Source: CAYVQU01 sp964453155
Lineage (GTDB): Bacteria; Chloroflexota; Anaerolineae; Anaerolineales; UBA11858
Assembly: GCA_964453155.1 (NCBI GenBank)
Contig: CAYVQU010000096.1
Location: forward strand, 1-19,590
Length of the DNA: 19,590 nucleotides
Direction: 5' to 3'
The translations under genes and the position numbers were made by a program. Position 1 is the first letter of the stretch. Every line of letters begins with the position of its first letter. The notes under the pieces were generated by a model. The model was not told the origin of the DNA. It saw nothing but the letters and a program-made list of their open reading frames with translations, and ran no database searches. Positions 7,082-12,949 of this stretch are shown here, piece after piece.

Positions 7082-8041
7082 ATGGCATTCGCTGCTGAAG
7101 ATTCCCGCAGTAAACCAGGTGTATTACACCATGATCTGAGCGCGGAAGCTGCTCGCAAGGTTATCTATTTTCACTTTCGCAAGATGCTCCGGCATGAGGT
7201 GGGGACCATTCTAGGTGACGATATCGAGGAACTCCATGATATGCGGGTGGCTACCCGTCGGATGCGGTCTGCCCTGGATGTGTTTTGGCCCTATTTTCCA
7301 CAGGATCAGCGGCGCTCGCTAAAAAAAGGGCTGCGTAAAACGGGGAAAGCCTTGGGCCGGGTGCGGGATTTAGATGTATTTCTAGAAAAATTTCACCACG
7401 ACCAGGAGCAGCACGATCCAACAACTCGGCAGAATCTAGATCCAATGGGGAGTGCCTGGTCACAAAAGCGCAAGCTAGCCCAGGGGAAAATGTTGGCTTT
7501 CTTAGAACGCCCCAAATTTCTCCGCTTTAAACTCGATTTTTGGACTTTTCTGGAAACTCCGATCACAATTCCTTTTTCCGATACAGCCGGGCAACCCGTT
7601 AGTCAGGTGGCACCCCAGTTAATTGCCAGTTCTATCCAGAACGTTTATGACCATTTCGCGCAGTTGACCATCCCGACCGTTGTTGAGCTCCATGCTCTTC
7701 GCATCGCATTTAAGCGTCATCGGTATACTTTGGAGTTTTTTCGCGAAATCCTCGGCCCCCAGGTTGAAAATTGCATTCAGCTCATGAAAAATATCCAGGA
7801 CCATCTCGGCGATCTCAATGATGCCAAATTTGCTCTTGATCAGATTGAGCCATATCGACATGGTTTGCTTGTCGAACGTACAGTTTCCCCAAATTATCTG
7901 GCTGCCTTAGCGCATTACACCGCGGTCAAACAAAACGAAATTGAACATTTGATTGCCACTTTCCCCGCTCGTTGGGACCAATTCGCGGCCTCCGATTATG
8001 AACACAACCTGCACGCGGCCCAAGCAACGTTAGTGGATTAA
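7082..8041 (+). CDS. CHAD domain protein (polyphosphate-binding)
   Basis: A 319-residue helical protein of the CHAD family (conserved histidine alpha-helical domain). The two symmetrical halves are visible: LHDMRVATRRMRSAL at 51-65 with KALGRVRDLDVF at 89-100, then LHALRIAFKRHRYTLEFF at 203-220 with HLGDLNDAKF at 241-250. The basic Arg/Lys/His face of CHAD domains is known to bind inorganic polyphosphate. It starts one base after the ppk stop codon, so translation is probably coupled, and its product is likely to act on or at polyphosphate made by the kinase, for example by targeting granules. No CYTH domain (often fused to CHAD) is present. No membrane segment or signal peptide is seen. The family and operon context are firm; the exact role is inferred. 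Confidence 0.9.
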   Translation: MAFAAEDSRSKPGVLHHDLSAEAARKVIYFHFRKMLRHEVGTILGDDIEELHDMRVATRRMRSALDVFWPYFPQDQRRSLKKGLRKTGKALGRVRDLDVFLEKFHHDQEQHDPTTRQNLDPMGSAWSQKRKLAQGKMLAFLERPKFLRFKLDFWTFLETPITIPFSDTAGQPVSQVAPQLIASSIQNVYDHFAQLTIPTVVELHALRIAFKRHRYTLEFFREILGPQVENCIQLMKNIQDHLGDLNDAKFALDQIEPYRHGLLVERTVSPNYLAALAHYTAVKQNEIEHLIATFPARWDQFAASDYEHNLHAAQATLVD

Positions 8042-8073
8042 GGATTTTTAGTCAAAAAAAGGTCTTTACGAAT

Positions 8074-8565
8074 ATGAAAACCTTACTCATTCTTCGCCAT
8101 GGAAAATCCAGTTGGAAACATACCGACCTTTCGGATCATGATCGCCCCCTCAAAAAGAGAGGCCGCCGAGACGCTCCCCGGATAGGGCAATTGCTCTCCG
8201 CCGAGGATCTCGTTCCAGATGTGATTCTCTCTTCAACGGCTAAACGCGCCAGCCATACTGCCGAATTAGCCGCTGAAACCTGTGGTTTTATGGGCGAGAT
8301 TGAATTTCGGCGGGATCTATATCATACCTGGCCCGGCGATATTTTCAATATGTTGCGGGGTCTTGGGGATGAGGTGCAATCCGTCATGGTTGTCGGTCAT
8401 AATCCGGGGTTGGAAGCGCTGCTTTATGCCCTAACCGATGTTGATGAGTGGCTGCCTACCTGTGCCCTGGCCCAAGTTGAAATCGATATTGCGAACTGGA
8501 ACGATCTCACGGATGAAACCGAAGGAGAGTTAATCAATCTCTGGCGGCCTAGAGAATTGAAATGA
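8074..8565 (+). CDS. SixA-type histidine phosphatase
   Basis: A 163-residue single-domain histidine phosphatase. The catalytic RHG motif is at 8-10 (ILRHGKSSW), a conserved Arg occurs in SSTAKRASHTAE (R58), and the second catalytic His is in VVGHNPGLE (H109). This is the short SixA form, whose E. coli member removes phosphate from phosphohistidine in signalling or phosphotransfer proteins. It lies 32 bases after the CHAD gene and ends just before a strong terminator, so it is the last gene of the ppk operon. Because Ppk1 works through phosphohistidine, a link to Ppk1 or polyphosphate metabolism is attractive but unproven. The start ATG has only a weak AAAAAGG upstream; translation may depend on the preceding gene. 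Confidence 0.88.
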   Translation: MKTLLILRHGKSSWKHTDLSDHDRPLKKRGRRDAPRIGQLLSAEDLVPDVILSSTAKRASHTAELAAETCGFMGEIEFRRDLYHTWPGDIFNMLRGLGDEVQSVMVVGHNPGLEALLYALTDVDEWLPTCALAQVEIDIANWNDLTDETEGELINLWRPRELK

Positions 8566-8569
8566 TTTT

Positions 8570-8602
8570 AGACCTGGAAGGTTTCTAAAACCTTCCAGGT
8601 CT
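8570..8602 (+). terminator. Intrinsic terminator of the ppk-CHAD-sixA operon
   Basis: A perfect 15-bp stem (8570-8584, AGACCTGGAAGGTTT, with 8588-8602) and a 3-base loop (CTA) are followed by a T-run (TTTT, 8603-8606). It begins five bases after the sixA stop codon and abuts the stop of the convergent small gene at 8609. Confidence 0.9.
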
Positions 8603-8608
8603 TTTTGA

Positions 8609-8812
8609 TTAGAGCAGTAGCAATACGCCGCCTGCAAAGGTGGCCATGGCAACGATCATTAAGAATATCACCGTGCCCGTTTCTCCTAAAATTTGCACAA
8701 ACCCTTGAATCTTGCCGATTTTCCAAATCTTAGGGGGTTTGGCTAAGGCGATGTAGGCGGTGAGTGACCCATATGCGATTAAAATAATGCCAACAATTGT
8801 AAGGGTGTCCAT
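8609..8812 (-). CDS. Small two-helix membrane protein, unknown function
   Basis: A 67-residue hydrophobic protein. One membrane helix spans about 4-24 and a second about 47-67, joined by a basic loop (KPPKIWKIGK, 25-34) expected to face the cytoplasm; the hydrophobic C-terminus ends in LLLL. I do not recognise a family. AGGAG lies five or six bases before the ATG, so it is well placed to be translated. It follows the ABC exporter operon on the same strand but is separated from it by a 15-bp hairpin (8830-8869), so it may be a downstream operon member or an independent gene. It converges on sixA. Confidence 0.65.
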   Translation of the reverse strand: MDTLTIVGIILIAYGSLTAYIALAKPPKIWKIGKIQGFVQILGETGTVIFLMIVAMATFAGGVLLLL

Positions 8813-8829
8813 TTTTTCTCCTGATTAGG

Positions 8830-8869
8830 TTGAGTTAGGGCAATCTCCACAGGAATTGCCCTAACTCAA
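8830..8869 (-). terminator. Hairpin after the ABC exporter operon
   Basis: TTGAGTTAGGGCAAT (8830-8844) and ATTGCCCTAACTCAA (8855-8869) form a perfect 15-bp stem with a 10-base loop, two bases after the permease stop codon at 8872. There is no T-run on the - strand, so it may act as a weak terminator, an RNA-stabilising 3' hairpin or an attenuator before the small membrane protein gene. Confidence 0.6.
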
Positions 8870-8871
8870 AT

Positions 8872-9612
8872 TTATTGATGCAAAATTCGATGAAATCGTT
8901 TTACAAATAACCAAGTGACCACAGATTGGTAAACGATTGCTACGATTACAAATGGCCAGACATTGGGCTGACCGGCTTCATACATCCAATACACCTTCAT
9001 CGGCCAATAGGTGGGAATCAAGCCAAATGCGTAGGTCCAATTCGAATCGATGAAGTAGGCGAATATGGGGGCGAATAACAACATCCCGCTCATTTTCATT
9101 AATGCAAAACCTTGAACCTTATTCTGGGCTTGGGAAGCCAGGAAGAGTGAGAACATCGGCGCCATGGGAGCGGCAGCCAAGGCCGTCAGGAATAACGCGC
9201 CGGGGAGCAAATTCCAAATATTGGCCAAGGGGAAGATGATATACATCAAGATAATAGTCAACACCATCGGGATTGCGACCCGATATCCCAGATAGCTGTT
9301 CAATGATAAGGGGGTTACTTGTAGCGCCGTCAGCGTATTGTCATCCTTTTCGTCGAGCAGCATAAACCCGATCAGCACCCCAAACGTAATCGGACACATC
9401 ACCACAAAAAAATAGGCCAAAATGGCCGGATAGTAGGGCGCCAGGTCAAATTGGTATTGTTCGATCAGCCGGGCAGTCAAAGCTGGGACACCCCACCGAA
9501 CCACCAAAGCACTCAATATCGGCAAAAATATCATCCAAGATAGCGCGCTGTCGCGCCGCACATTGCGGATATCGATGGGGCCCAATGAACGGAAAATTCG
9601 GGAAATATTCAT
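8872..9612 (-). CDS. ABC-2-type exporter permease (distal)
   Basis: A 246-residue membrane protein with about six hydrophobic helices and a cytoplasmic segment GFMLLDEKDDNTLTALQVTP (82-101), the coupling region typical of ABC-2 permeases of drug or lipid exporters. Its start overlaps the stop of the preceding permease by the ATGA tetranucleotide (9609-9612), and AAGGA lies nine bases upstream. It should pair with the other permease as a heterodimer energised by the ATPase encoded first in the cluster. The arrangement of ATPase plus two short permeases resembles the mycobacterial Rv2686c-Rv2688c fluoroquinolone exporter, though the substrate here is unknown. It is the last gene before the 8830-8869 hairpin. 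Confidence 0.82.
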   Translation of the reverse strand: MNISRIFRSLGPIDIRNVRRDSALSWMIFLPILSALVVRWGVPALTARLIEQYQFDLAPYYPAILAYFFVVMCPITFGVLIGFMLLDEKDDNTLTALQVTPLSLNSYLGYRVAIPMVLTIILMYIIFPLANIWNLLPGALFLTALAAAPMAPMFSLFLASQAQNKVQGFALMKMSGMLLFAPIFAYFIDSNWTYAFGLIPTYWPMKVYWMYEAGQPNVWPFVIVAIVYQSVVTWLFVKRFHRILHQ

Positions 9613-10316
9613 TTACGAGTTCCTTCTTTTGTGACGACAAACCGCAAAAATGTTCGTTGGCTGCCGTAGTAGGCGACAAAAACCCAGAAAAGGGCGTAAA
9701 AAATCCCATAAGGGAGATACCAGCCAGGCACCTTCTCAAACGCGGCTTGCATGAGCACCAGCGGGGCCTGAAGCGGGTGCAAAAACATGATCCAGGAACG
9801 CCAGATATTGAAGTAATACAATAACGGCAGCGAAAACCAAATCACCCACACCGCCGATGGCAAAATGAAATCGGTGATCGAGTCATATCGGGCGACGACA
9901 AAAAATCCATACAACCCATACATGGCGATCAGGAGCAATACCCCGCTGACCAGCCATAACCAGTTAAATTGGGGTCCGGTCACGACCAAAATGATGGCCA
10001 AGCTCTCAATTAACGATAACAACCCAAGAGAAATTATTTTGGAGAACAGATATTCCCGCGGCCGCAAGGGCGTTACCACTTGAGCTTCCAGGGTTCCTTC
10101 ACCTTTTTCGAGTAAAACCATTCCAGCCAAAAAATAAAAGGCGTTGACCACCAGATTTTCGAGCAAGACCGGGGGCCATAGCTGGGCCCAATTTACCGTA
10201 TCGAGTTGTTTGAGCATGATGATCATCACTACGGCGACGAACCCCGAGGCATAATAAAATCCATTCCGGAATTGGAGTTGGATATCAAACCAGATCGTGG
10301 TAAGTAATCGGTTCAT
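9609..10316 (-). CDS. ABC-2-type exporter permease (proximal)
   Basis: A 235-residue membrane protein with about six hydrophobic helices. The cytoplasmic segment LLEKGEGTLEAQVVTPLRPREYLFSK matches the ABC-2 coupling-helix pattern also seen in the partner permease (GTLEA...TPL here; NTLTA...TPL there), showing that the two are related. The start overlaps the ATPase stop by ATGA (10313-10316), with GGAG six bases upstream. It works with the adjacent ATPase and second permease as one exporter in the cytoplasmic membrane. The substrate is not evident; control by a TetR-type repressor suggests a toxic small molecule or lipid. Confidence 0.82.
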   Translation of the reverse strand: MNRLLTTIWFDIQLQFRNGFYYASGFVAVVMIIMLKQLDTVNWAQLWPPVLLENLVVNAFYFLAGMVLLEKGEGTLEAQVVTPLRPREYLFSKIISLGLLSLIESLAIILVVTGPQFNWLWLVSGVLLLIAMYGLYGFFVVARYDSITDFILPSAVWVIWFSLPLLYYFNIWRSWIMFLHPLQAPLVLMQAAFEKVPGWYLPYGIFYALFWVFVAYYGSQRTFLRFVVTKEGTRK

Positions 10317-11167
10317 ACCAGACTCCGGCCGGTAACCTGTATGAAAATCGTTTCTAAGGTTGCCTCTTGCGAATGGATGGTTCGAATGTGATTGTTCCGC
10401 AAAATATCGAGAAAATCAGTGTTTTCTGCCAATCCCTGGAGCGGAAATTCGGTCGCGCGCTGCTCCCCATTCGATCGATATTCGACCTTTACGGCCGGCC
10501 GGCCATATTGTAGTTTTAGTTCGGCGGGAGAATCAATCAGGCTGATTTCCCCATCGACAATGAAGGCCACCCGGTCGCACAACTCCTCCGCCACCATCAT
10601 GTCGTGGGTCGTCAGGAAAATCGTTTTGCCAGCATCTTGTTGGGCTGTGATTAAATCTTTGATCCGCCGGGCATTCACCGGGTCTAATCCTGCGGTGGGT
10701 TCGTCCAAAAAAAGCAGTTTGGGATCGTGAACCAGCGATCGGGCAACGTTTAGCCGGTTCTTCATCCCTTTAGAATATTGCGAGACGAGCATTTCACCAT
10801 CAGCTTCTAATCCAACCAGATTGAGTAGCTCTCCTGGATCCTGAAGCTGAGCTTGGTAAAGTGAACCGAAATATTTCAAATTTTCGACCCCGGTTAATTT
10901 TGAGTAGTGGTTAGGGAGTTCGAAGCTGACCCCAATTTGCTCATAAAGATCATAGCCCCAGGTTCGCAAATCCCGATCGAGTAATTGGATTTCACCGCTA
11001 AACCCCTGCAATAACCGAATTAGGATTTTTTGCGTTGTCGACTTTCCGGCCCCACTGGGGCCTAAAAAGCCAAATTTTTCACCGGGTTGAATATCAAAAT
11101 TCAACGATTTAACCGCTGGTTCATCCGAACCAGCGTAGGTGAAAGTCAAATTATTTACTTCAATCAT
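10313..11167 (-). CDS. ABC exporter ATP-binding subunit
   Basis: A 284-residue ATPase of the CcmA/drug-exporter class. From the chosen start: Walker A GPSGAGKST at 36-44, signature QYSKGMKNRL at 130-139 (YSKGM replaces LSGGQ, usual in this class), Walker B LLFLDEPTAGLD at 151-162, and the switch His in TTHDM (H188). The position usually held by the Q-loop Gln reads SFELPNHY, with Glu. The C-terminal 75 residues form the extension common in these exporters. An ATG two codons upstream (11173) also exists, but AGGAG lies only three bases before it and nine before the ATG at 11167, which also begins the typical MIEVNNL sequence. It follows tetR by 80 bases and overlaps the proximal permease. Confidence 0.9.
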   Translation of the reverse strand: MIEVNNLTFTYAGSDEPAVKSLNFDIQPGEKFGFLGPSGAGKSTTQKILIRLLQGFSGEIQLLDRDLRTWGYDLYEQIGVSFELPNHYSKLTGVENLKYFGSLYQAQLQDPGELLNLVGLEADGEMLVSQYSKGMKNRLNVARSLVHDPKLLFLDEPTAGLDPVNARRIKDLITAQQDAGKTIFLTTHDMMVAEELCDRVAFIVDGEISLIDSPAELKLQYGRPAVKVEYRSNGEQRATEFPLQGLAENTDFLDILRNNHIRTIHSQEATLETIFIQVTGRSLV

Positions 11168-11247
11168 GTACATATGCTCCTGTTGAAAATTGCGATGTTA
11201 TAAACTTAGGGATTTGAATCTAGGTGATTGCGTATAGCCACCAAGTG

Positions 11248-11910
11248 CTACTTCAAATGACCTGCCGGGGATAAACCTTGCTCTAAAATACCAATGACCT
11301 CTTCCAAGGTGGCTAAAATATCGGAATGGTCTAATGCTTTGCCGCGGTCTATAAGTAGGTTTTCAGGGGCAACCTGAAATTTTGTCAGCAAGTAAGTACC
11401 CAAATTCATAAAAACCGAGTTGAACAGAAATGCGACGGTCTCCGAGTCCAACTGGGGTGCAATCGTTCCTTGAGATTTACCGGTCTCTACCAATTGGGCG
11501 AAAAACCGTAAACCGCCCTCCGCGATGATTTGCCGAGTTTCTGCGGGGAGGGGGGCATCGTCAAATACCGCGCGATAACCGATTTGGGCCAATTTAGGGT
11601 TACTGAACTCAAACGAGAGCCCAATCGAAATCAGCCAACGAATGTGCTCGAAAATGTTATCCGTCTCGGGTGGTGGGGACTGATTTAAGAACGTTGATTT
11701 CTCATCACTAGAAACTTGGATTAAATAAAGATACAAATCCTGTTTATCGGCAAAATATTGATAAAAACTGCCTTTTGCGATTCCAGCCTGGGTCACAATT
11801 TTAGAGATAGACGCGTTTTTATAGTTGTTTTCGGCAAACTCTTCTATCGCCAAATCTAAAATCCGCTGGCGTTTTTCGGCTGGTAGGTTGAAAAAAGTTT
11901 CTTTCGGCAT
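11248..11910 (-). CDS. TetR/AcrR-family transcriptional repressor
   Basis: A 220-residue regulator. The N-terminal DNA-binding domain spans about 10-60: RQRILDLAIEEFAENNY, then the helix-turn-helix ASISKIVTQAGIAKGSFYQYFADK (33-56) with the family's typical GxxKGSFYxYFxxK pattern. The remaining helical part is the ligand-binding and dimer domain, poorly conserved as usual. The gene is the first of a - strand cluster with the ABC exporter, and its promoter region carries palindromic operators (11940-11962) beside the -10 box. It most likely represses itself and the exporter until a ligand, perhaps the exported compound, binds. The ligand is unknown. The ribosome-binding site is weak. Confidence 0.9.
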   Translation of the reverse strand: MPKETFFNLPAEKRQRILDLAIEEFAENNYKNASISKIVTQAGIAKGSFYQYFADKQDLYLYLIQVSSDEKSTFLNQSPPPETDNIFEHIRWLISIGLSFEFSNPKLAQIGYRAVFDDAPLPAETRQIIAEGGLRFFAQLVETGKSQGTIAPQLDSETVAFLFNSVFMNLGTYLLTKFQVAPENLLIDRGKALDHSDILATLEEVIGILEQGLSPAGHLK

Positions 11911-11939
11911 GTTTTTTACTCATTTCGATGTGACTTGGC

Positions 11940-11962
11940 GGTCATATGACCGATCGGTCATA
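11940..11962. promoter_or_regulatory. TetR-type operator with three half-sites
   Basis: TATGACCGATCGGTCATA (11945-11962) is a perfect 18-bp palindrome, overlapping at 11945 with a second one, GGTCATATGACC (11940-11951). The half-site GGTCAT or its complement therefore occurs three times (11940-11945, 11946-11951, 11956-11961). The site sits immediately downstream of the -10 box, over the expected transcription start of the tetR gene. Confidence 0.75.
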
Positions 11963-11990
11963 ATTTTATCAGCCTTTTTATACTCGTCAA
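11963..11990 (-). promoter_or_regulatory. Promoter of the tetR-ABC exporter operon
   Basis: Read on the - strand: TTGACG (11990-11985) and TAAAAT (11968-11963) with a 16-base spacer. The operator palindrome begins at the base next to the -10 box, so repressor binding would block initiation. The start codon is about 50 bases downstream of the -10. Confidence 0.6.
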
Positions 11991-12010
11991 GGCTTGAAAT
12001 GAAATTGTAA

Positions 12011-12052
12011 TTGACGGCCTCCTTGATCGGGTTTAGACTTGATTACCGTCAA
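12011..12052. repeat. Short interrupted inverted repeat
   Basis: TTGACGG (12011-12017) and CCGTCAA (12046-12052) are complementary across a 28-base gap, between the tetR promoter and the acyltransferase gene. A related TGACGGT arm is found at 17174-17222 and at about 2210. Function unknown. Confidence 0.3.
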
Positions 12053-12181
12053 ATAAGTATCTTAAAGAGACTCAGAGGTTTATAATTTAAAGGGAGTCTT
12101 TTCAAATTAGGAAGAAAAATCTGGGGTCTTGGGATGAACTGATTCCAAACTGCCCTACAAAAAATTGGAGAATTTCAAGTA

Positions 12182-12847
12182 ATGATGGAAAAATTTTTCC
12201 GTGGTTTAGTTTGGTTGATTATTAATTCAACCTGCAAAGTTACTGTCATTGGTCAAGAAAAAATCCCCACAACGGGCGGCTGTATTGTGGCTGCCAACCA
12301 TATTGGGCGGTTAGATGCCCTCTTCGTTTACACGGTTTTGCCCCGTAACGATGTAATCCTCACAGTCGCGGAAAAATATCAGAAAGTTGGCTTCTTCCGC
12401 TGGGTGGGTCGAGTTCTAGATGTGTTATGGATTGATCGGTTTAATACCGATTTTGGTACGTTGCGGAAGGTTTTGCAGCGTCTCAAGAATGGGGAAATAT
12501 ACGGGGTAGCTCCTGAAGGTACCCGCAGTAAAACCGAAACACTACAACCGGGAAAAATGGGTACGGTTTATCTGGCCGCGAAGACCCAGGTACCGGTTCT
12601 CCCGGCAGCTTTTGTGGGCACGGAAGATCGCCTCATCATAACAAACTTAAAAAAAATGAAACGGACCCCCGTAACAGTCACTATCGGCGATCCTATATCG
12701 TTTCCAAAGTTACTCCGCTCTGGTCGAGACGAGTTTTTGCAATCGGCAACGGATGAATTGATGTGTCAGATTGCCGCCTTGTTACCGGAAAAATATCACG
12801 GGGTTTATGCCGATCATCCTCGTTTACAGGAACTGCGTGCGGCGTAG
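12182..12847 (+). CDS. plsC: 1-acyl-sn-glycerol-3-phosphate acyltransferase (PlsC family)
   Basis: A 221-residue acyltransferase that would transfer an acyl chain to lysophosphatidic acid at the membrane to form phosphatidic acid. Motif I NHIGRLD (39-45) supplies the catalytic His40 and Asp45, the substrate-binding motif III APEGTRS is at 110-116, and the proline-containing motif IV VPVLPAAF is at 137-144. The N-terminal hydrophobic stretch (about 6-16) may anchor it in the membrane. The length fits the shorter bacterial PlsC forms. Two ATG codons are adjacent (12182, 12185); GGAG at 12167-12170 favours the first. TATAAT at 12081-12086 could be its -10 box, with a poor -35. It is separated from rel by 102 bases. 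Superfamily certain; exact lysophospholipid substrate inferred. Confidence 0.85.
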   Translation: MMEKFFRGLVWLIINSTCKVTVIGQEKIPTTGGCIVAANHIGRLDALFVYTVLPRNDVILTVAEKYQKVGFFRWVGRVLDVLWIDRFNTDFGTLRKVLQRLKNGEIYGVAPEGTRSKTETLQPGKMGTVYLAAKTQVPVLPAAFVGTEDRLIITNLKKMKRTPVTVTIGDPISFPKLLRSGRDEFLQSATDELMCQIAALLPEKYHGVYADHPRLQELRAA

Positions 12848-12860
12848 TTCGTAATCCCCC

Positions 12861-12889
12861 TTGCTCTGCTGACCAGCCGTGGTTATACT
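12861..12889 (+). promoter_or_regulatory. Candidate promoter for rel
   Basis: TTGCTC (12861-12866) and TATACT (12884-12889) have a 17-base spacer, giving a start near 12896 and a leader of about 54 bases before the rel ATG. A small inverted repeat, GGTTAT...ATAACC (12881-12899), overlaps the -10 box and start. Confidence 0.45.
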
Positions 12890-12949
12890 TTTGATAACCC
12901 ATGGGCTGATTATGAATTTAATTCGTTGGTAATCCAAAGGTAAACTGGA

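Noticed and set aside
10360..10730. Two overlapping + strand frames inside the ABC ATPase
   Set aside because: Antisense to a well-supported gene, with no recognisable motif.
12881..12899. GGTTAT...ATAACC inverted repeat as a riboswitch or terminator before rel
   Set aside because: Only a 6-bp stem with no T-run, overlapping a likely -10 box; at most an operator, not called separately.
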